From: Spongospora subterranea f. sp. subterranea
Taxonomy: Eukaryota > Endomyxa: Phytomyxea > Phytomyxea > Plasmodiophorida
Assembly: GCA_049724395.1 (NCBI GenBank)
Contig: JAUGWO010000127.1
Coordinates: 46,839 to 110,838 of the forward strand
Direction: 5' to 3'
Length of the DNA stretch: 64,000 nt
Within the stretch, counting starts at the first letter, position 1; each line of letters begins with the position of its first letter. Positions 1 to 10,322 of this stretch are shown here, one piece after another. The translations under genes were made by a program, and so were the position numbers. The notes under the pieces were generated by a model. It did not search any database. It worked only from the letters and a program-made list of their open reading frames with translations, and was not told the origin of the DNA.

Positions 1-1650
1 GAGCTGAAGCAATGCCCAAGTCGCCATTTTGTAAAGAATATAAGCAACAGCCTTGCATCTGTTCAAATTGCATTTGTGAACAAGTATAAACAGTAATTGT
101 GCCGTTACTCCACTTGAGGTTAACATTTCCTAAAGCACATTACAAATATCAAAATGGATAAAACCGCAAAACCCGAAGCAAACTACAAGAAATAGCACAC
201 ATAGCTGTCAGGCTTCGAAACCATGGAAATGCTGGAATTGACTGCGTCTGTAACATCTTTCAAACCGGATGGTCCGTATTACTGAAACACTGTCTTGATC
301 AACTGCCACTACCAGAATATGAACATGCAATTCATTTTATCGTCTTGCACTTTTCAGAAGGTCTTTTCCTTTCGCCTTTTCAGTTGCTCCAAAATGACGC
401 GTTCATTCATTGAAGTTTGCAGTTGTATAATTTGCTCCCGTCTTGTATTGTGAAAAAACAATGCTATTTTTGACCACGGTCTTGCTGCGCGATTTCTCAG
501 TGTTCGCTGCTCTATTTTGATGTTCGTTGCAATCAATCCTCATATCAAAACTGATCCCTCAGGCTGCAGCACTACCGGAAAAGGGATAAATCACATAAAA
601 AGCGGCTATTCCCCCAAAGACTTGTGTCAGCGTGATGCAAAAATAGTTACATCGACTTTGAATATTCAGTAAGGATCTCAACAGGACAATTTCAATTGAT
701 GTGCTCGCAGCTCAATTCAAAATCTGCGCTAACTTTATCAACTAACAAAAAAATTTGCTCTCTTTCATGACCAGATTCTTGTTTGATCGTTCTGTCAATC
801 TGGCCAAATTCGCGCCCTCATATTGGTGAGCCGGGTAACCGCATTTCCCAGTGGGCATGCGGAATCGCGGCCAGTTGACCGGGATCCACTGAGGGTTACC
901 TTTATTACCACACGCGGGCTGGCCTGCACAAACGGTCATCGGACAGCTTTATTGGTGAGTGCAGTTCAGCAATTATGGACCCAAACAGTGACTCGATCGT
1001 GCTACACTCGTCGCTGATAACTAGTGGTAACCACACCAACACATGGCACTATAATACACCCGCGACACTCCTTTGAAATGAAAAAGCTCTTCGTAGCATT
1101 GCAAATGTTTTATTCTCGACGCAACATGACATGGAATGCAAACCTGAAATTCCGACAGCGTGTGCCGCACATTTTCTCCATTCTTGTCAGGCGCACCACT
1201 TTGCGGACACTGTTCGCTTTTTCTGACGTTGACTACGGTTTTCCTTTTCGGGCTTTTCGCCAGTCTCCTAACAGTACTGCCGCAATGTCCGTTATTACTC
1301 TTTTCTTGTGCGAATCAAAGTATTTGCTATCAATTCCCATGCACGCTTTTCCAACCATATTATACGACCGATTCGCTTGTAACCCGTACGAGATAGTAGC
1401 ATGAGCATTCCTAGCGCGTCGGTTAAACTCGAGCTTTGAGTCAAGTTCGGCAGCAAAGCAAATGCTTTCTCTTTTGGCGTTACATACGAGTCGGCCGTAT
1501 AATAATGTAGCTCGTCATTTGGGGTTGTGGCGCCTTCACCACTCGTATACTCGTATCGCCAAGCATTGATAAAAGTGCTGCAAGGTTCTCTGCACCGTGG
1601 AGATGACAGCTCGTCAACAAGCTTTGCCGCTGATTGCCCTTGTTCTTCTT
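1..1650. other. No supported gene
   Basis: I see no recognisable coding region, RNA gene or repeat here. Short open frames exist, for example around 1024-1404 on the plus strand, but they overlap in competing frames, contain no familiar motif and show no convincing splice context. The stretch may hold upstream sequence of a gene outside the window. Confidence 0.4.
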
Positions 1651-1687
1651 ACTCGTCAGCACATAGATCTTTTTTATTATGATAGAT

Positions 1688-2191
1688 TTAACTGATTACA
1701 CATGATTTGTTCGGGTTTGAGTGCGAAAACGGCTCCTTATCACTAATGCTGATTCCGCCATTCGTAGTTACGCTTTTGACTATTTGTTGAGACATTTCTT
1801 GTTCTTTCACCACGACGTCAGTACTTTGGGGTTCTTTTTCTGCAGATTGCGGGTGTCCTCCAGAGTTTCTAATATTTGCAGGATTTTCTGCTGATTGCTT
1901 GACATCGATGTTTTCTACCTTCACCTGCCCTACCAGCTCTTCTTTCAACGAGCATCGATGGTTTGTGAAGCCAGTTGTACTTGGCGTTATTGGTTGTAAG
2001 AACTCGCCTCCGAATTCGTAATCGTCCCATACCACCATTCCATTATTTTCTACTGCCAAAGCACTTGTTACTCTGTTTGCGACGAAATTCGGGCTGATCA
2101 ACTTACAGTGTGGCAAGGTTATTGTGTCAAAATCGAGGCGACATTGACGAATAGAAGGGAGACAAGATGACTCGGAATCGGAATCAGACAT
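1688..2191 (-). CDS. Hypothetical protein ending in a CaaX prenylation box
   Basis: An uninterrupted 167-codon frame starts with an acidic-serine run (MSDSDSESS) and ends CVIS immediately before the stop. Cys-Val-Ile-Ser fits a CaaX box (C, two aliphatic residues, then Ser), which in known families directs farnesylation and membrane attachment. The first ~75 residues look folded (LDFDTITLPHCKLISPNF) and the rest is polar and probably disordered. No catalytic domain is recognised and there is no signal peptide. The gene is divergent from TAF6, whose ATG lies about 540 bp away. The function is unknown and the prenylation is inferred from four residues only. Confidence 0.5.
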   Translation of the reverse strand: MSDSDSESSCLPSIRQCRLDFDTITLPHCKLISPNFVANRVTSALAVENNGMVVWDDYEFGGEFLQPITPSTTGFTNHRCSLKEELVGQVKVENIDVKQSAENPANIRNSGGHPQSAEKEPQSTDVVVKEQEMSQQIVKSVTTNGGISISDKEPFSHSNPNKSCVIS

Positions 2192-2726
2192 GTAAAATGC
2201 CGGGAAAGGTGTTGATGTGAAGTCGATAAAACTACAATTTATCGAAATGATCGGTGTTCTTTATCCGTTCCGATCGAGCATGACCCGAATATCGTTACAG
2301 TCCTCTCTTGCTTCTTCGTACTGTACTGTTGTTACAAACCACACTAAGCGCTGGTTGATATAATTTCCTATTATCAACTGGAGCTCTCGAAGAGCTTCTC
2401 TAGTATAGCAACAAAACGCTCAAGATAAAGCTGACTGCTGAACAGCGTCTAGGTAATCTCGTCACCAAATTTCGTTGAGCGGTGCGGAATGACTCCGAAA
2501 TGGATCGTCAGACCCAAAAAATTGTCCCATTGTTTGACTAAATTGACGTCACATTCCCCGTCAAACACAGCAACTGTTGCCATTCGAGGTGCTCAGCACT
2601 GAGATTTAGATTTTAGACCGTTTGTGAGCTTGTGGACTGTATATACCAGAGTCCGATCATTCGTTTTGATTATTGCGTAACCTCCTTTCTAAGCGGATCT
2701 TTAACCTGCAGTCCACCTGGTCAGCA

Positions 2727-4085
2727 ATGGTCATGGCAGGGTCGGAATCGGGAATTGCCACAGGTGGGATTGAGGGCGCAATCATTCGAGCCGAATCGGT
2801 TCGCGCTATCTGTGAGCAATGCCTGACCACAGACGCCACCGGCCCGATTTTAGATCTCTCCCTTTGCGAGGCAGTGGCTGCAGAAGTGGAATATCGCATT
2901 CGCCAAGTTTCTCAAGATGCACTGAAGTTTATGGCTGCGTCACGACGTACGCGCATGACATGTGCAGATATTGATAGCGCATTGCGTTTGAGGAATGTTC
3001 CTGGCCTCTATGGTTTCAGAAATTCATCCTCCCCAATCACATTTTCTCCCGTCTCTGGTTATAGTGATTTATTCTATGTTGCCGATCCTGTACTACCATT
3101 ATCTAATATTCTGACTTCTCCGCTTCCTGCTGCTCACCCCGATTCAACTTTTTCTGTCCATTGGCTTGCTGTTCACGGCGTCCAGCCTTGCATAGCTCAA
3201 AATCCTTCACCCGACCCGTCTTCATTGCCAGTGCATAATGCAGACAGCAGCGGTGCCCAAGCAGTTGTCAAACCTCCTGTTCGCCATGTTCTTTCTAAAG
3301 AACAGCAAATGTATTACGATCAAGTGACGTTAGGGATTCGTAGTGGAGATGAAGCCCTTGAAAGGGCGGTTCTCCAATCAGTATCTCGCGATCCTGGCCT
3401 TCATCAACTTCTTCCTTACCTGGTCCAATTCGTTGCTGACCAGGTGAACCGGCATCTTCGTGATCTGCCACAACTTTGGGCTGCCATGCGCCTATGTCAA
3501 GCCTTGATATATAGCCCACATCTTCGTATCGAGTCGTATTTGCACCAAGTTATGCCGCCAATCTTGACATGTCTTGTTGGTCGACACCTCTGCTATGATT
3601 GCAGCCAGGATCATTGGGCATTACGCGACTATTCAGCGTCGTTAGTGGCGTACATTTGTAGACGTTTCGGACCTATTTACCAAACTTTACAACCAAGGGT
3701 TACCAAAACTTTGGCCAAAGCTTTTCTGAATCCTGATAGACCGTTGACGACTCATTATGGTGCTATTCGTGGGCTGCAAGCGCTTGGTGACAACGTTATT
3801 CGTTTGCTGGTCCTTCCTCATGTCCCGCTATTTCATAAAATCCTGCAACCTGAGCTGTTGAATGCCACAAATCCTGCGAAACGATTAGAGGCAGAGCAGT
3901 GTCAAGGAGCATTATTGCAGGCGTGTGGTGTTTATGTACGGAACCAAATGAAATCACAATCGGATCTGGAAGTTGACGATGGCACAGTTCAACTGCTGGA
4001 AGACCTCAATTGTCTTTTCGGAGAAGCGTTGCACCCCTATCTCATCATCTCAAATGAGGATATATTCTCGACAGCGCAGATCTAA
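2727..4085 (+). CDS. TAF6: TFIID subunit TAF6
   Basis: Single-exon gene for a histone-fold subunit of the general transcription factor TFIID (and of SAGA in some lineages), acting in the nucleus at core promoters. I start at the ATG at 2727 (MVMAGSES); the frame continues upstream only through non-ATG codons. The N-terminal ~90 residues carry the TAF6 histone fold (SVRAICEQCLT, then DALKFMAASRRTRMTCADID). After a variable linker, the TAF6 C-terminal HEAT-repeat domain runs to the end, with the typical stretches QLLPYLVQFVADQVN, YLHQVMPPILTCLVGRHLC and HYGAIRGLQALG. At about 452 residues it is slightly shorter than animal TAF6 and lacks a long C-terminal tail. In other eukaryotes it pairs with TAF9; no TAF9 is seen here. 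The frame is intact. Confidence 0.93.
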   Translation: MVMAGSESGIATGGIEGAIIRAESVRAICEQCLTTDATGPILDLSLCEAVAAEVEYRIRQVSQDALKFMAASRRTRMTCADIDSALRLRNVPGLYGFRNSSSPITFSPVSGYSDLFYVADPVLPLSNILTSPLPAAHPDSTFSVHWLAVHGVQPCIAQNPSPDPSSLPVHNADSSGAQAVVKPPVRHVLSKEQQMYYDQVTLGIRSGDEALERAVLQSVSRDPGLHQLLPYLVQFVADQVNRHLRDLPQLWAAMRLCQALIYSPHLRIESYLHQVMPPILTCLVGRHLCYDCSQDHWALRDYSASLVAYICRRFGPIYQTLQPRVTKTLAKAFLNPDRPLTTHYGAIRGLQALGDNVIRLLVLPHVPLFHKILQPELLNATNPAKRLEAEQCQGALLQACGVYVRNQMKSQSDLEVDDGTVQLLEDLNCLFGEALHPYLIISNEDIFSTAQI

Positions 4086-4323
4086 AGGCTTCAGAAACCA
4101 AGGCACACACAATTCAAATATTAAGTTAACGTACGTCTTTATTGGGGGCTAAATATGTTTATTATTACTACATACAGTCCATATTGATAAACGATTCATC
4201 GCCATTATCTCCCGTCTGTTTCTTGTAAATAAAACCTATCTGAGAGGCTACATGGTGCCGTCTAAAGCACGTTCCGTTAGGGCAATGCAGCAAATTCCAC
4301 TCGCACCAATATGAGATTGATAA

Positions 4324-4759
4324 TTAAAAATACAATCTGTGTATATCACCAATATTTAAATTTGCATTACATGAAGGACACCGCCTATGGATCCGAACAG
4401 CTTGCTGTATACAAGAGAAACAAAACTGTTTTACAACGGTTAGAAAAATCAATGCCGACGCCAATGAACCTTACAATGTGGCCGCAGACGGAGCTGGCAG
4501 CCTCTAAGATGCTCTCTAAACATATAGGACAGGATAGTCGCCTGGCTCGGTCGAACTTCTCATCATCACTTGTGTCTATGGTCAGGTCAATAGGAGCTGA
4601 CCTGTTAGACCTGGTTATCCTTTCTTCAATGATTTCGATATCATCATCACCATCGATTATGACAATATCTGGAGTGGCTCTGGCATTTTTCCTGCCATTG
4701 GAAACGACCTCTGTTCTAGATGACTTGGAAACTTTCGCTTGACGCAGGGGAATCGACAT
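4324..4759 (-). CDS. RING-finger, SIM-containing E3 ligase (RNF4/SLX8-like)
   Basis: Two exons, 4759-4475 and 4425-4324, with a 49-nt GT-AG intron (4474-4426). Splicing at CAG restores a complete RING: CPICLESILEA, SVCGHIFCFSC, then RRCPSCNANL. That gives the cross-brace zinc ligands Cys-Cys-Cys-His-Cys-Cys-Cys-Cys expected for RNF4-type rings, and the C-terminus ends in hydrophobic LYF, as is common in this group. Before the ring there are at least two SUMO-interacting-motif-like strings flanked by acids (DIVIIDGDDD, EIIEE, APIDLTID). The combination is that of SUMO-targeted ubiquitin ligases, which ubiquitinate SUMO-conjugated nuclear proteins. The N-terminus is uncertain: an upstream open region might be spliced in. 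Confidence 0.75.
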
Positions 4760-5073
4760 ACCAAGTTAGACAAATAGTCGATATTGGTAGGAAAGAAGCT
4801 TGAAAACAGGAGCCGTCTTAAATTGGACAGGATAAGTTTTGTGGCGTTACTGATATCAGAGAAAGAACGCCAACCTGGAATCTGATAGCGCCGCGTGACT
4901 TTAGACAATGAGATGGTGAAGATACCTAACGGTGTGATGACGGTTGCCTCCTTCAAGTCCCCAACCTTTTCTCCAACTGTCAAGTCAACTACAAAAGCTG
5001 CACTGCTCCTCCAATCAATGTGCCGGAATGTGAAAGGCCGCGTCATTGCTAGACGAGGCCGCTCACCGATCAT
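4657..5073 (-). CDS. Unrecognised open frame overlapping the RING gene
   Basis: This frame is open on the minus strand from an ATG at 5073 (MIGERPRLAMTRPF) and runs into the first exon of the RING gene in a different frame. The middle part (TVGEKVGDLKEATVITPLGI) reads like a folded domain, but I do not recognise it. It may be the 5' exon of the RING ligase, joined by a donor at 4761 (GTATGT) to an acceptor about 38 nt downstream. That is shorter than the usual 48-60 nt introns, so the link is doubtful. A separate small gene ending here is equally possible. Confidence 0.35.
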   Translation of the reverse strand: MIGERPRLAMTRPFTFRHIDWRSSAAFVVDLTVGEKVGDLKEATVITPLGIFTISLSKVTRRYQIPGWRSFSDISNATKLILSNLRRLLFSSFFPTNIDYLSNLVCRFPCVKRKFPSHLEQRSFPMAGKMPEPLQILS

Positions 5074-5289
5074 CTGGAGCGAACTCCGTTGCGTCTTGCG
5101 ACATTTAAGGACCGGAACAATCTTTGTTGGACCAGAGATTGTTGTCAAACACGTTTAACCTCATTGGGTCGCAGTGAATTCGAGGATTGATTATTTCGTG
5201 CCAGTTACAATACGAAAGCGAATCCATCTACTATAAATTTGATACAACCCACGAACAGGTATTACTAGAAGTTACAATAGAATATGATA

Positions 5290-7708
5290 TTATCTGATTT
5301 GGTTCTTCGAGCGTCTTGGGGTGATCTCGAATTCGTCTTGGTCGTCAACACGGCGTTTCTTTCCAGATATTGCCTCAGCAGTACTGTGCTTAGCCGTCTT
5401 TTCGCGCAACTCGTCCACAGACTCGCTTTTGTTCGCAAACCCTATCACGAGATGACGTCCGTAAGAGATGAGTTGCGGCAAGATTGGTTCTGGCGTTCTC
5501 AGCTTCGGTTGCGGACGAAAATTCAACGAATGCGAAACCTCTATGGCCGCCACCAAACTTAGTCGGTATTCGACAGGATTTAACCCGGCCAAACGTCTGA
5601 AATAGATCCCGAAGCTCCTTACTACTTGCCTCAAATGGCACGTTTTTAACCACAAGTTTCGTGCGGCAGATATTTGAGATTTCTGTCAAGGGGTCAGTCT
5701 TCTTGCGAACGACTCTGGACTTTGTCGATGCGATGGAGGATTGGGATAGCAGGAGAGCATGCCCATCTAGATGAATGTTTTGCTTGGTTTTCAACGCCTC
5801 CAATGCCGCTTCACGGTTAACAAACTCAATAAAACCGTAGCCTCTTGACAATGTTTTACCATTCTCGGTCCTTTGAGCAATTTTGACACTTCGAATGTCG
5901 GGCCCGTTTCCGAATACTTTTTTAACATCTTCGGAGGTCGAAGCAAAATTGAGATTCTTAACAAAGAGGGTCGCTTGAGCAGATCCAGGTTCTTCATCAA
6001 CAAGATCTTTGAAATCGGGGGCAATTTCATGAGGCTCGGATCGTCGAGGAGCGTCGTCAGTCCAGACATTATGAGGAGCCCATTCAAGGTATAGAGGAAC
6101 GTGTCGAAATTTGGAGTAAGCCAACGATGAAAAAGCACGGCGGGCCGAAGGACTGGACGACATTTCAATCAAAGCTAGCGCTCTGGTTGGCGGTAATACG
6201 CATCGAGCAACTTGCCCAAATGGATTGAAAAGGGCTTGAATATCGGAATCGTCACAATCAAACGGGATATTCTTGACAATAATAACGGTGTCAGACCGTT
6301 TTCCGCGTTCGCCGTCGAATGCGGCAATGTTAACCCCAGCTTCAGAGGACAGCCACTCCTTTGTCTGGGCGATGACAGATGTTTCTGCCAGCGCTAAATT
6401 AACGGCCATGTTGTCTGCACCAGGAGCGAACATATCCGATTTGCTGATAAGTGCACCTGTCAAGGCAGCTTGAGCGGCGGTGTCGCTTCGAACAAACAGA
6501 GAATTCCAATTGTGACTTGATGCGGCATTTGCCTTACGTTCTTTCTCGATTTTCGCTTTGTGTGTTGCTACTCCTTTTCCATCTTGAACTTCGGTTGGCT
6601 CAGGTTTTGCCTGGCCAGGTAGGCAATGCATCAGTCGACCTTGAAAAACTTGGCCGTCCATCTTAGTCATAGCTCGCAAAGCGCTAGCCCCATTGGAGAA
6701 TTGAACCATTCCGTATCCTTTGCTTCTTCCCAAATCGTCAACTGGTACATTAACCTCAAGTAGATCTCCGAAAGGGCGGAACAGCGCGGATAGATCCGCT
6801 TCTGTCACTAGGAACGAGAGATTCCTGACAAACAGTCTCGCCGTATCACATACGTCAACAATATCCGAGTTCTTGGCGACATTCCCAGAGACAGCATCAT
6901 CAACCTTGACGGTTATAGGTTCAGGTTCAACAGCATCAACTGAATCTTCCAAATTCACATCTTCCTCATCATCAGTGACAGCAGCCCCTGCCGCCGCATC
7001 ACTACGGTCGACGACCAATTCGGTCATCTCAGGGTTCTGAAACGCTTCATCATCCGAATCAGAGTCGGAATCGAGGCGCTCCTCCACTGGAGTCTGGTCA
7101 AATCTCCGATGCTCTTTTCTTCAACAAAACTTGCTCTCCTCCTCTTTTTTTGCTATTGACAACCTGACAAGTGTCATTATCCCAGAATTTGCCCTGATTT
7201 CTTGATTTCATCGCTGAAATAAACTATCGCAAGGTTAGCGACAGACACACAAATATAGACGTTTACCGACTTCGGAAAACTTTTCACTGTTAGCTGTTGA
7301 GCTATCATCCGTTTTGTGTTTGGATACGTTAGTTGGAGTTTTGGCAGCAACTTTGGGGAGTAAAGCAGGATATTCCTCAGGGTGCAGTTTCTGATGGGTT
7401 GAGCTCCCTTTGGAATATCGACTCCACGGCCGATCAAGCTTGTTATCGCCAACTGGCAGAGCGAACTCCACCGAGATCCGACTCGTGTCAAGGAAGGTGT
7501 TGTTGAAATGAGCTTTAGCTTTAGCTGCATCTTTGGTGGATTGAAACCCAATAAACCCAATCTGTCGCGATTGTCCGCTCTTATTTTTGATTACTTTTGC
7601 ATCAGTTACATTGCCGATTGCTGCAAACGCATCACGAAATCGATCAACCGTGATGTGCTTTGGTAAATTTTTTACGCAAAGGCGAGAACCTCGATGGGAT
7701 TCAGCCAT
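5290..7708 (-). CDS. RBM19: Multi-RRM ribosome biogenesis protein RBM19/MRD1
   Basis: Nucleolar RNA-binding protein needed for early pre-rRNA processing of the small subunit. Three exons: 7708-7267, 7213-7164 and 7093-5290, with introns of 53 and 70 nt. At least five RRMs are visible in family order: RRM1 (RLCVKNLPKHIT), one with RLFVRNLSFLVT, one with VIIVKNIPFDCD, one with TLFVKNLNFAST, and a C-terminal one with KLVVKNVPFEAS. The short exon 2 holds the family-typical KFWDND stretch, and an acidic linker (DSDSDSDDEAF) follows. The start ATG is at 7708 (MAESHRG). Near 5464 the last RRM changes frame: THL, one surplus base, then YGRHLVIGF, with the frame ending at 5290 in a basic tail. No intron explains this, so it is probably a one-base assembly insertion, or a damaged allele. 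Confidence 0.9.
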
Positions 7709-8505
7709 TGCTGTCAATTTGGATTCTGTTGAAGCGCGGACTCCGCCGCGGTGTCCGAGTCTGCGGAGAAGAATTGGCCAAAATGGTTGAGGTTACCGTT
7801 GCGATGATGTTCAGTTGCTGTTGATCTACATTCCTTGCGATTCCCTGATAATTGGTCTTTCTATGTCACTTATTGAAGCGTGAATACCAGATTACGATGT
7901 TGTGTATAAAATTCCTTCAATTTCTCCATACTTTTATATATAGTTTTCTATAATATTTGGGCTCTGGTAACTGCAATCCGACACTGTGAAACTGCAGTTA
8001 TTTCCAGTGCTTATTTTGCAGAAAGAGCGCACTCAGATCTTGTTTTCATCCAACGGGTGCCGAACTAGGTTGATGATTTTGGTGAAGGTTGATTGTCCCG
8101 AGACAGTGCAATTGTGGCTTAGTGGCCAGGCTCGAACCCGGTCTCCAGGGCTGGCTATAATCGACTATAAGGGATGACCGAATGAAGCGACCGGGTGGGC
8201 CACCGGTGACTGTCGTCACAGTGGCGCAGCCCATGACCCCATGTCACGGATAGATCATTTATATTTGGGGGACAGAGGCAGGTAAACCAGCAGGGCAGAC
8301 AGGACACTGAACACACTTCTTATATTGACCTATACCCACTTAGTCTGCTCCCAGTCTTTACATTACTAGCTTTGCGCCATCCCCACTTCGCCATCCCCAC
8401 TTCACCATCACCCGATAATCACCTCGTGTACCCATCGAATTTTTACATATTGCAATCATAGTCAGAAACCGGGCGTCTGACTCCCACAAAGAAAACTTTC
8501 ACGCC
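7709..8505. other. Intergenic region, nothing recognised
   Basis: The interval between the divergently oriented RBM19 and PP2C genes presumably contains both promoters. I see no clear TATA box, repeat or RNA gene. A short segment near 8112-8135 resembles polymerase III A- and B-box sequences, but they are far too close together for a tRNA. Confidence 0.4.
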
Positions 8506-9784
8506 ATGGGCTGTGTCTCATCGGCTAACAGGCACGTATCAGATGTTTCCCCTAAGGCAGGAAAGGATGATGCCAGCGGTAAGCCGTCAGCGTCCGAGGC
8601 TGCTGGCTCCCAGCCAAATGATGATGACAAAGTAGGCAAAGCATTCCAGTAATATATCAGTTTGCGATAACTGAGCCCGATAATAATTTCAGATAGAAAA
8701 CGCCAGTGTGCAGCGGCGCAGGTTATCTGTTGCTCCATTGCTAGTCGGCGACGTTGAAGGTAAAAAGGATCACCCCATCTGTTGGTAAAAGCAGGAGGTA
8801 ATCGCATTGGTGATGTGGTCGAGTAGTTAGCTTATTTGCACGATAATTAGGATGTCGTTCGGTTTCGACCCACCTCAAGAACATGAAGACCTAGCTCGGT
8901 CAGCCGTTGAAACCCCTTCTTCGATCTCTGCACAGTCATGGGTCGCTTTATCAAAGAAAGGATATGTCCCATATAATCGCAAAAAGATGAATCAAGATGC
9001 CTATTTCGTAGCCGAATCCTTCATAGAGGGTGTGAGCCTATATGGTGTCTGCGATGGTCATGGAGAGTTCGGCCATCACGTATCAGCTTTCTTCAGAGAT
9101 AATATTGTCCGCTGCCTTTCAGCAGAAAAGGACCTGAAAGAATCGCCGAGCGATTGCATCATGAGGGCAGTGCAAAGACTTTGCTCTGATTTGTCAGAAA
9201 CACAGATCAATGTCTCGTTTTCTGGGACAACAGCTGTTTTCGCAATCCGTATCGGGCAGACAATTATCGTCGGCAACGTTGGCGATTCAAGATGCATTGT
9301 CTTGCAACGCTCTGGTAAAGAGCTTATTCCTATTCCCTTATCGAGAGATCAAAAACCTGACGATCCCGATGAGAAAAAACGAATTCTGGCTGCGGGGGGT
9401 CGTGTTGAGCCTCTTCCCGGCCCAGCTAACGAGGACATGGGTCCATGCCGAGTATGGTTGGCAGAAATCGATGTTCCAGGGCTGGCAATGTCGAGATCTA
9501 TAGGCGATGAAGTGTCACATACAGTTGGAGTCTCATCAGATCCTGAAATCCGAGTGTATACCATAAGCGAGTCTGATCAGTTTCTGGTTCTCGCCTCTGA
9601 TGGTGTTTGGGAGTTCTTGACAAACCAGCAAGTCGCCACTCTCGTAGCAACCTGCGCGGATGACATGGAAGCGGCTGCAGCTTCTGTGGTGCAAGAATCA
9701 ACAAAAAGATGGCAGGAAGTAGAAGAAGTTATTGACGATATTACATTTGTTATTCTACAACTACAGCCAATTGCAGTTGTATGA
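8506..9784 (+). CDS. PP2C-type protein phosphatase with N-myristoylation motif
   Basis: Mn/Mg-dependent Ser/Thr phosphatase. Exons 8506-8632, 8693-8784 and 8851-9784; introns of 60 and 66 nt end in TTCAG and ATTAG. The predicted start MGCVSS is a textbook N-myristoylation signal with an adjacent palmitoylatable Cys, suggesting membrane association as in several protist PP2Cs. Catalytic-domain motifs are all present: GVCDGHGEFG (metal-binding Asp-Gly), SGTTAVFA, NVGDSRCIV, AMSRSIGDE and FLVLASDGVWEF. Exon 1 needs one surplus base removed near 8580 (GGTTAAG) to stay open. Downstream of that point the frame matches both following splice phases exactly, so the exon is probably real and the base an assembly error. 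If exon 1 is discarded, translation could begin at the ATG at 8852, giving a complete 310-residue domain without the lipid anchor. Confidence 0.85.
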
Positions 9785-9953
9785 CCATAAACATGACGTT
9801 ATTATGAGACTCCCAATGGCAATGATGTGAAATGATTGTTCAGGCAAATCAGCTTCATGTCAAATCGCTTCACGGAAGATGCTCCTAATTTTTTTTATCG
9901 AAAGCTACTTTTCTCAATACAGTATTATCGCTTCACTTAATCTTTAAAAGGTG

Positions 9954-10307
9954 TCAAGAAGTGATAGAAAATGTGCCTCGGAAAAACGACAGCCATGAGT
10001 TAAAATAGCCATTAGCCTAAAATGCTCACCTTCCCGTACGTAGTATTCGCCTGTTTCGATACACTTCGGCAACTGTTCGGTTTCCTTCCATTGATTGGTT
10101 GTCGGCGTCAGCGGCAGTGTCTCGGGGCCTGAGTACGCAACGATTCGTCGGAATATGGCGTAATTTTGACAGCGCTGTACTATTGCTGAAATCGCGGCCA
10201 GTATTATTATAAATGGAGTCCATCTGGCTAGCAACCTTATTAACTGCTAAGTCGGCCCGGCCATCGATCCCATAGCCATTAATTGTTCAGCTGACAATTT
10301 TGTGCAT
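9954..10307 (-). CDS. Small single-pass membrane protein, unrecognised
   Basis: Proposed three-exon gene. A short first exon (ATG at 10307, MHKI) is followed by a 49-nt intron ending in CTTAG at 10256. The second exon encodes one hydrophobic helix (WTPFIIILAAISAIVQ) and a polar tail (ETGEYYVREG). A 53-nt intron then leads to a short end (TFSITS) with the stop at 9954. The product would be about 85 residues with an N-in, basic-start membrane anchor, resembling small mitochondrial or ER membrane subunits, but I cannot name a family. Its ATG lies only 15 bp from the VPS36 ATG on the other strand, so the two genes would share one promoter region. The model rests on splice-site fit and intron size. 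Confidence 0.4.
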
Positions 10308-10322
10308 AGTGGTTTGCCGGTT

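Noticed and set aside
1024-1404. Overlapping open frames, one with a hydrophobic start
   Set aside because: Two frames compete over the same bases, neither shows a motif or splice context, and hydrophobic runs arise easily from the T-rich sequence.
8105-8140. A-box-like TGGCTTAGTGG followed by GGCTCGAACCC
   Set aside because: The two boxes are only about six bases apart, far too close for a tRNA or Pol III promoter, and no cloverleaf can be drawn.
9076-9704. Minus-strand frames opposite the PP2C gene
   Set aside because: They are shadows of a clearly conserved catalytic domain on the plus strand.
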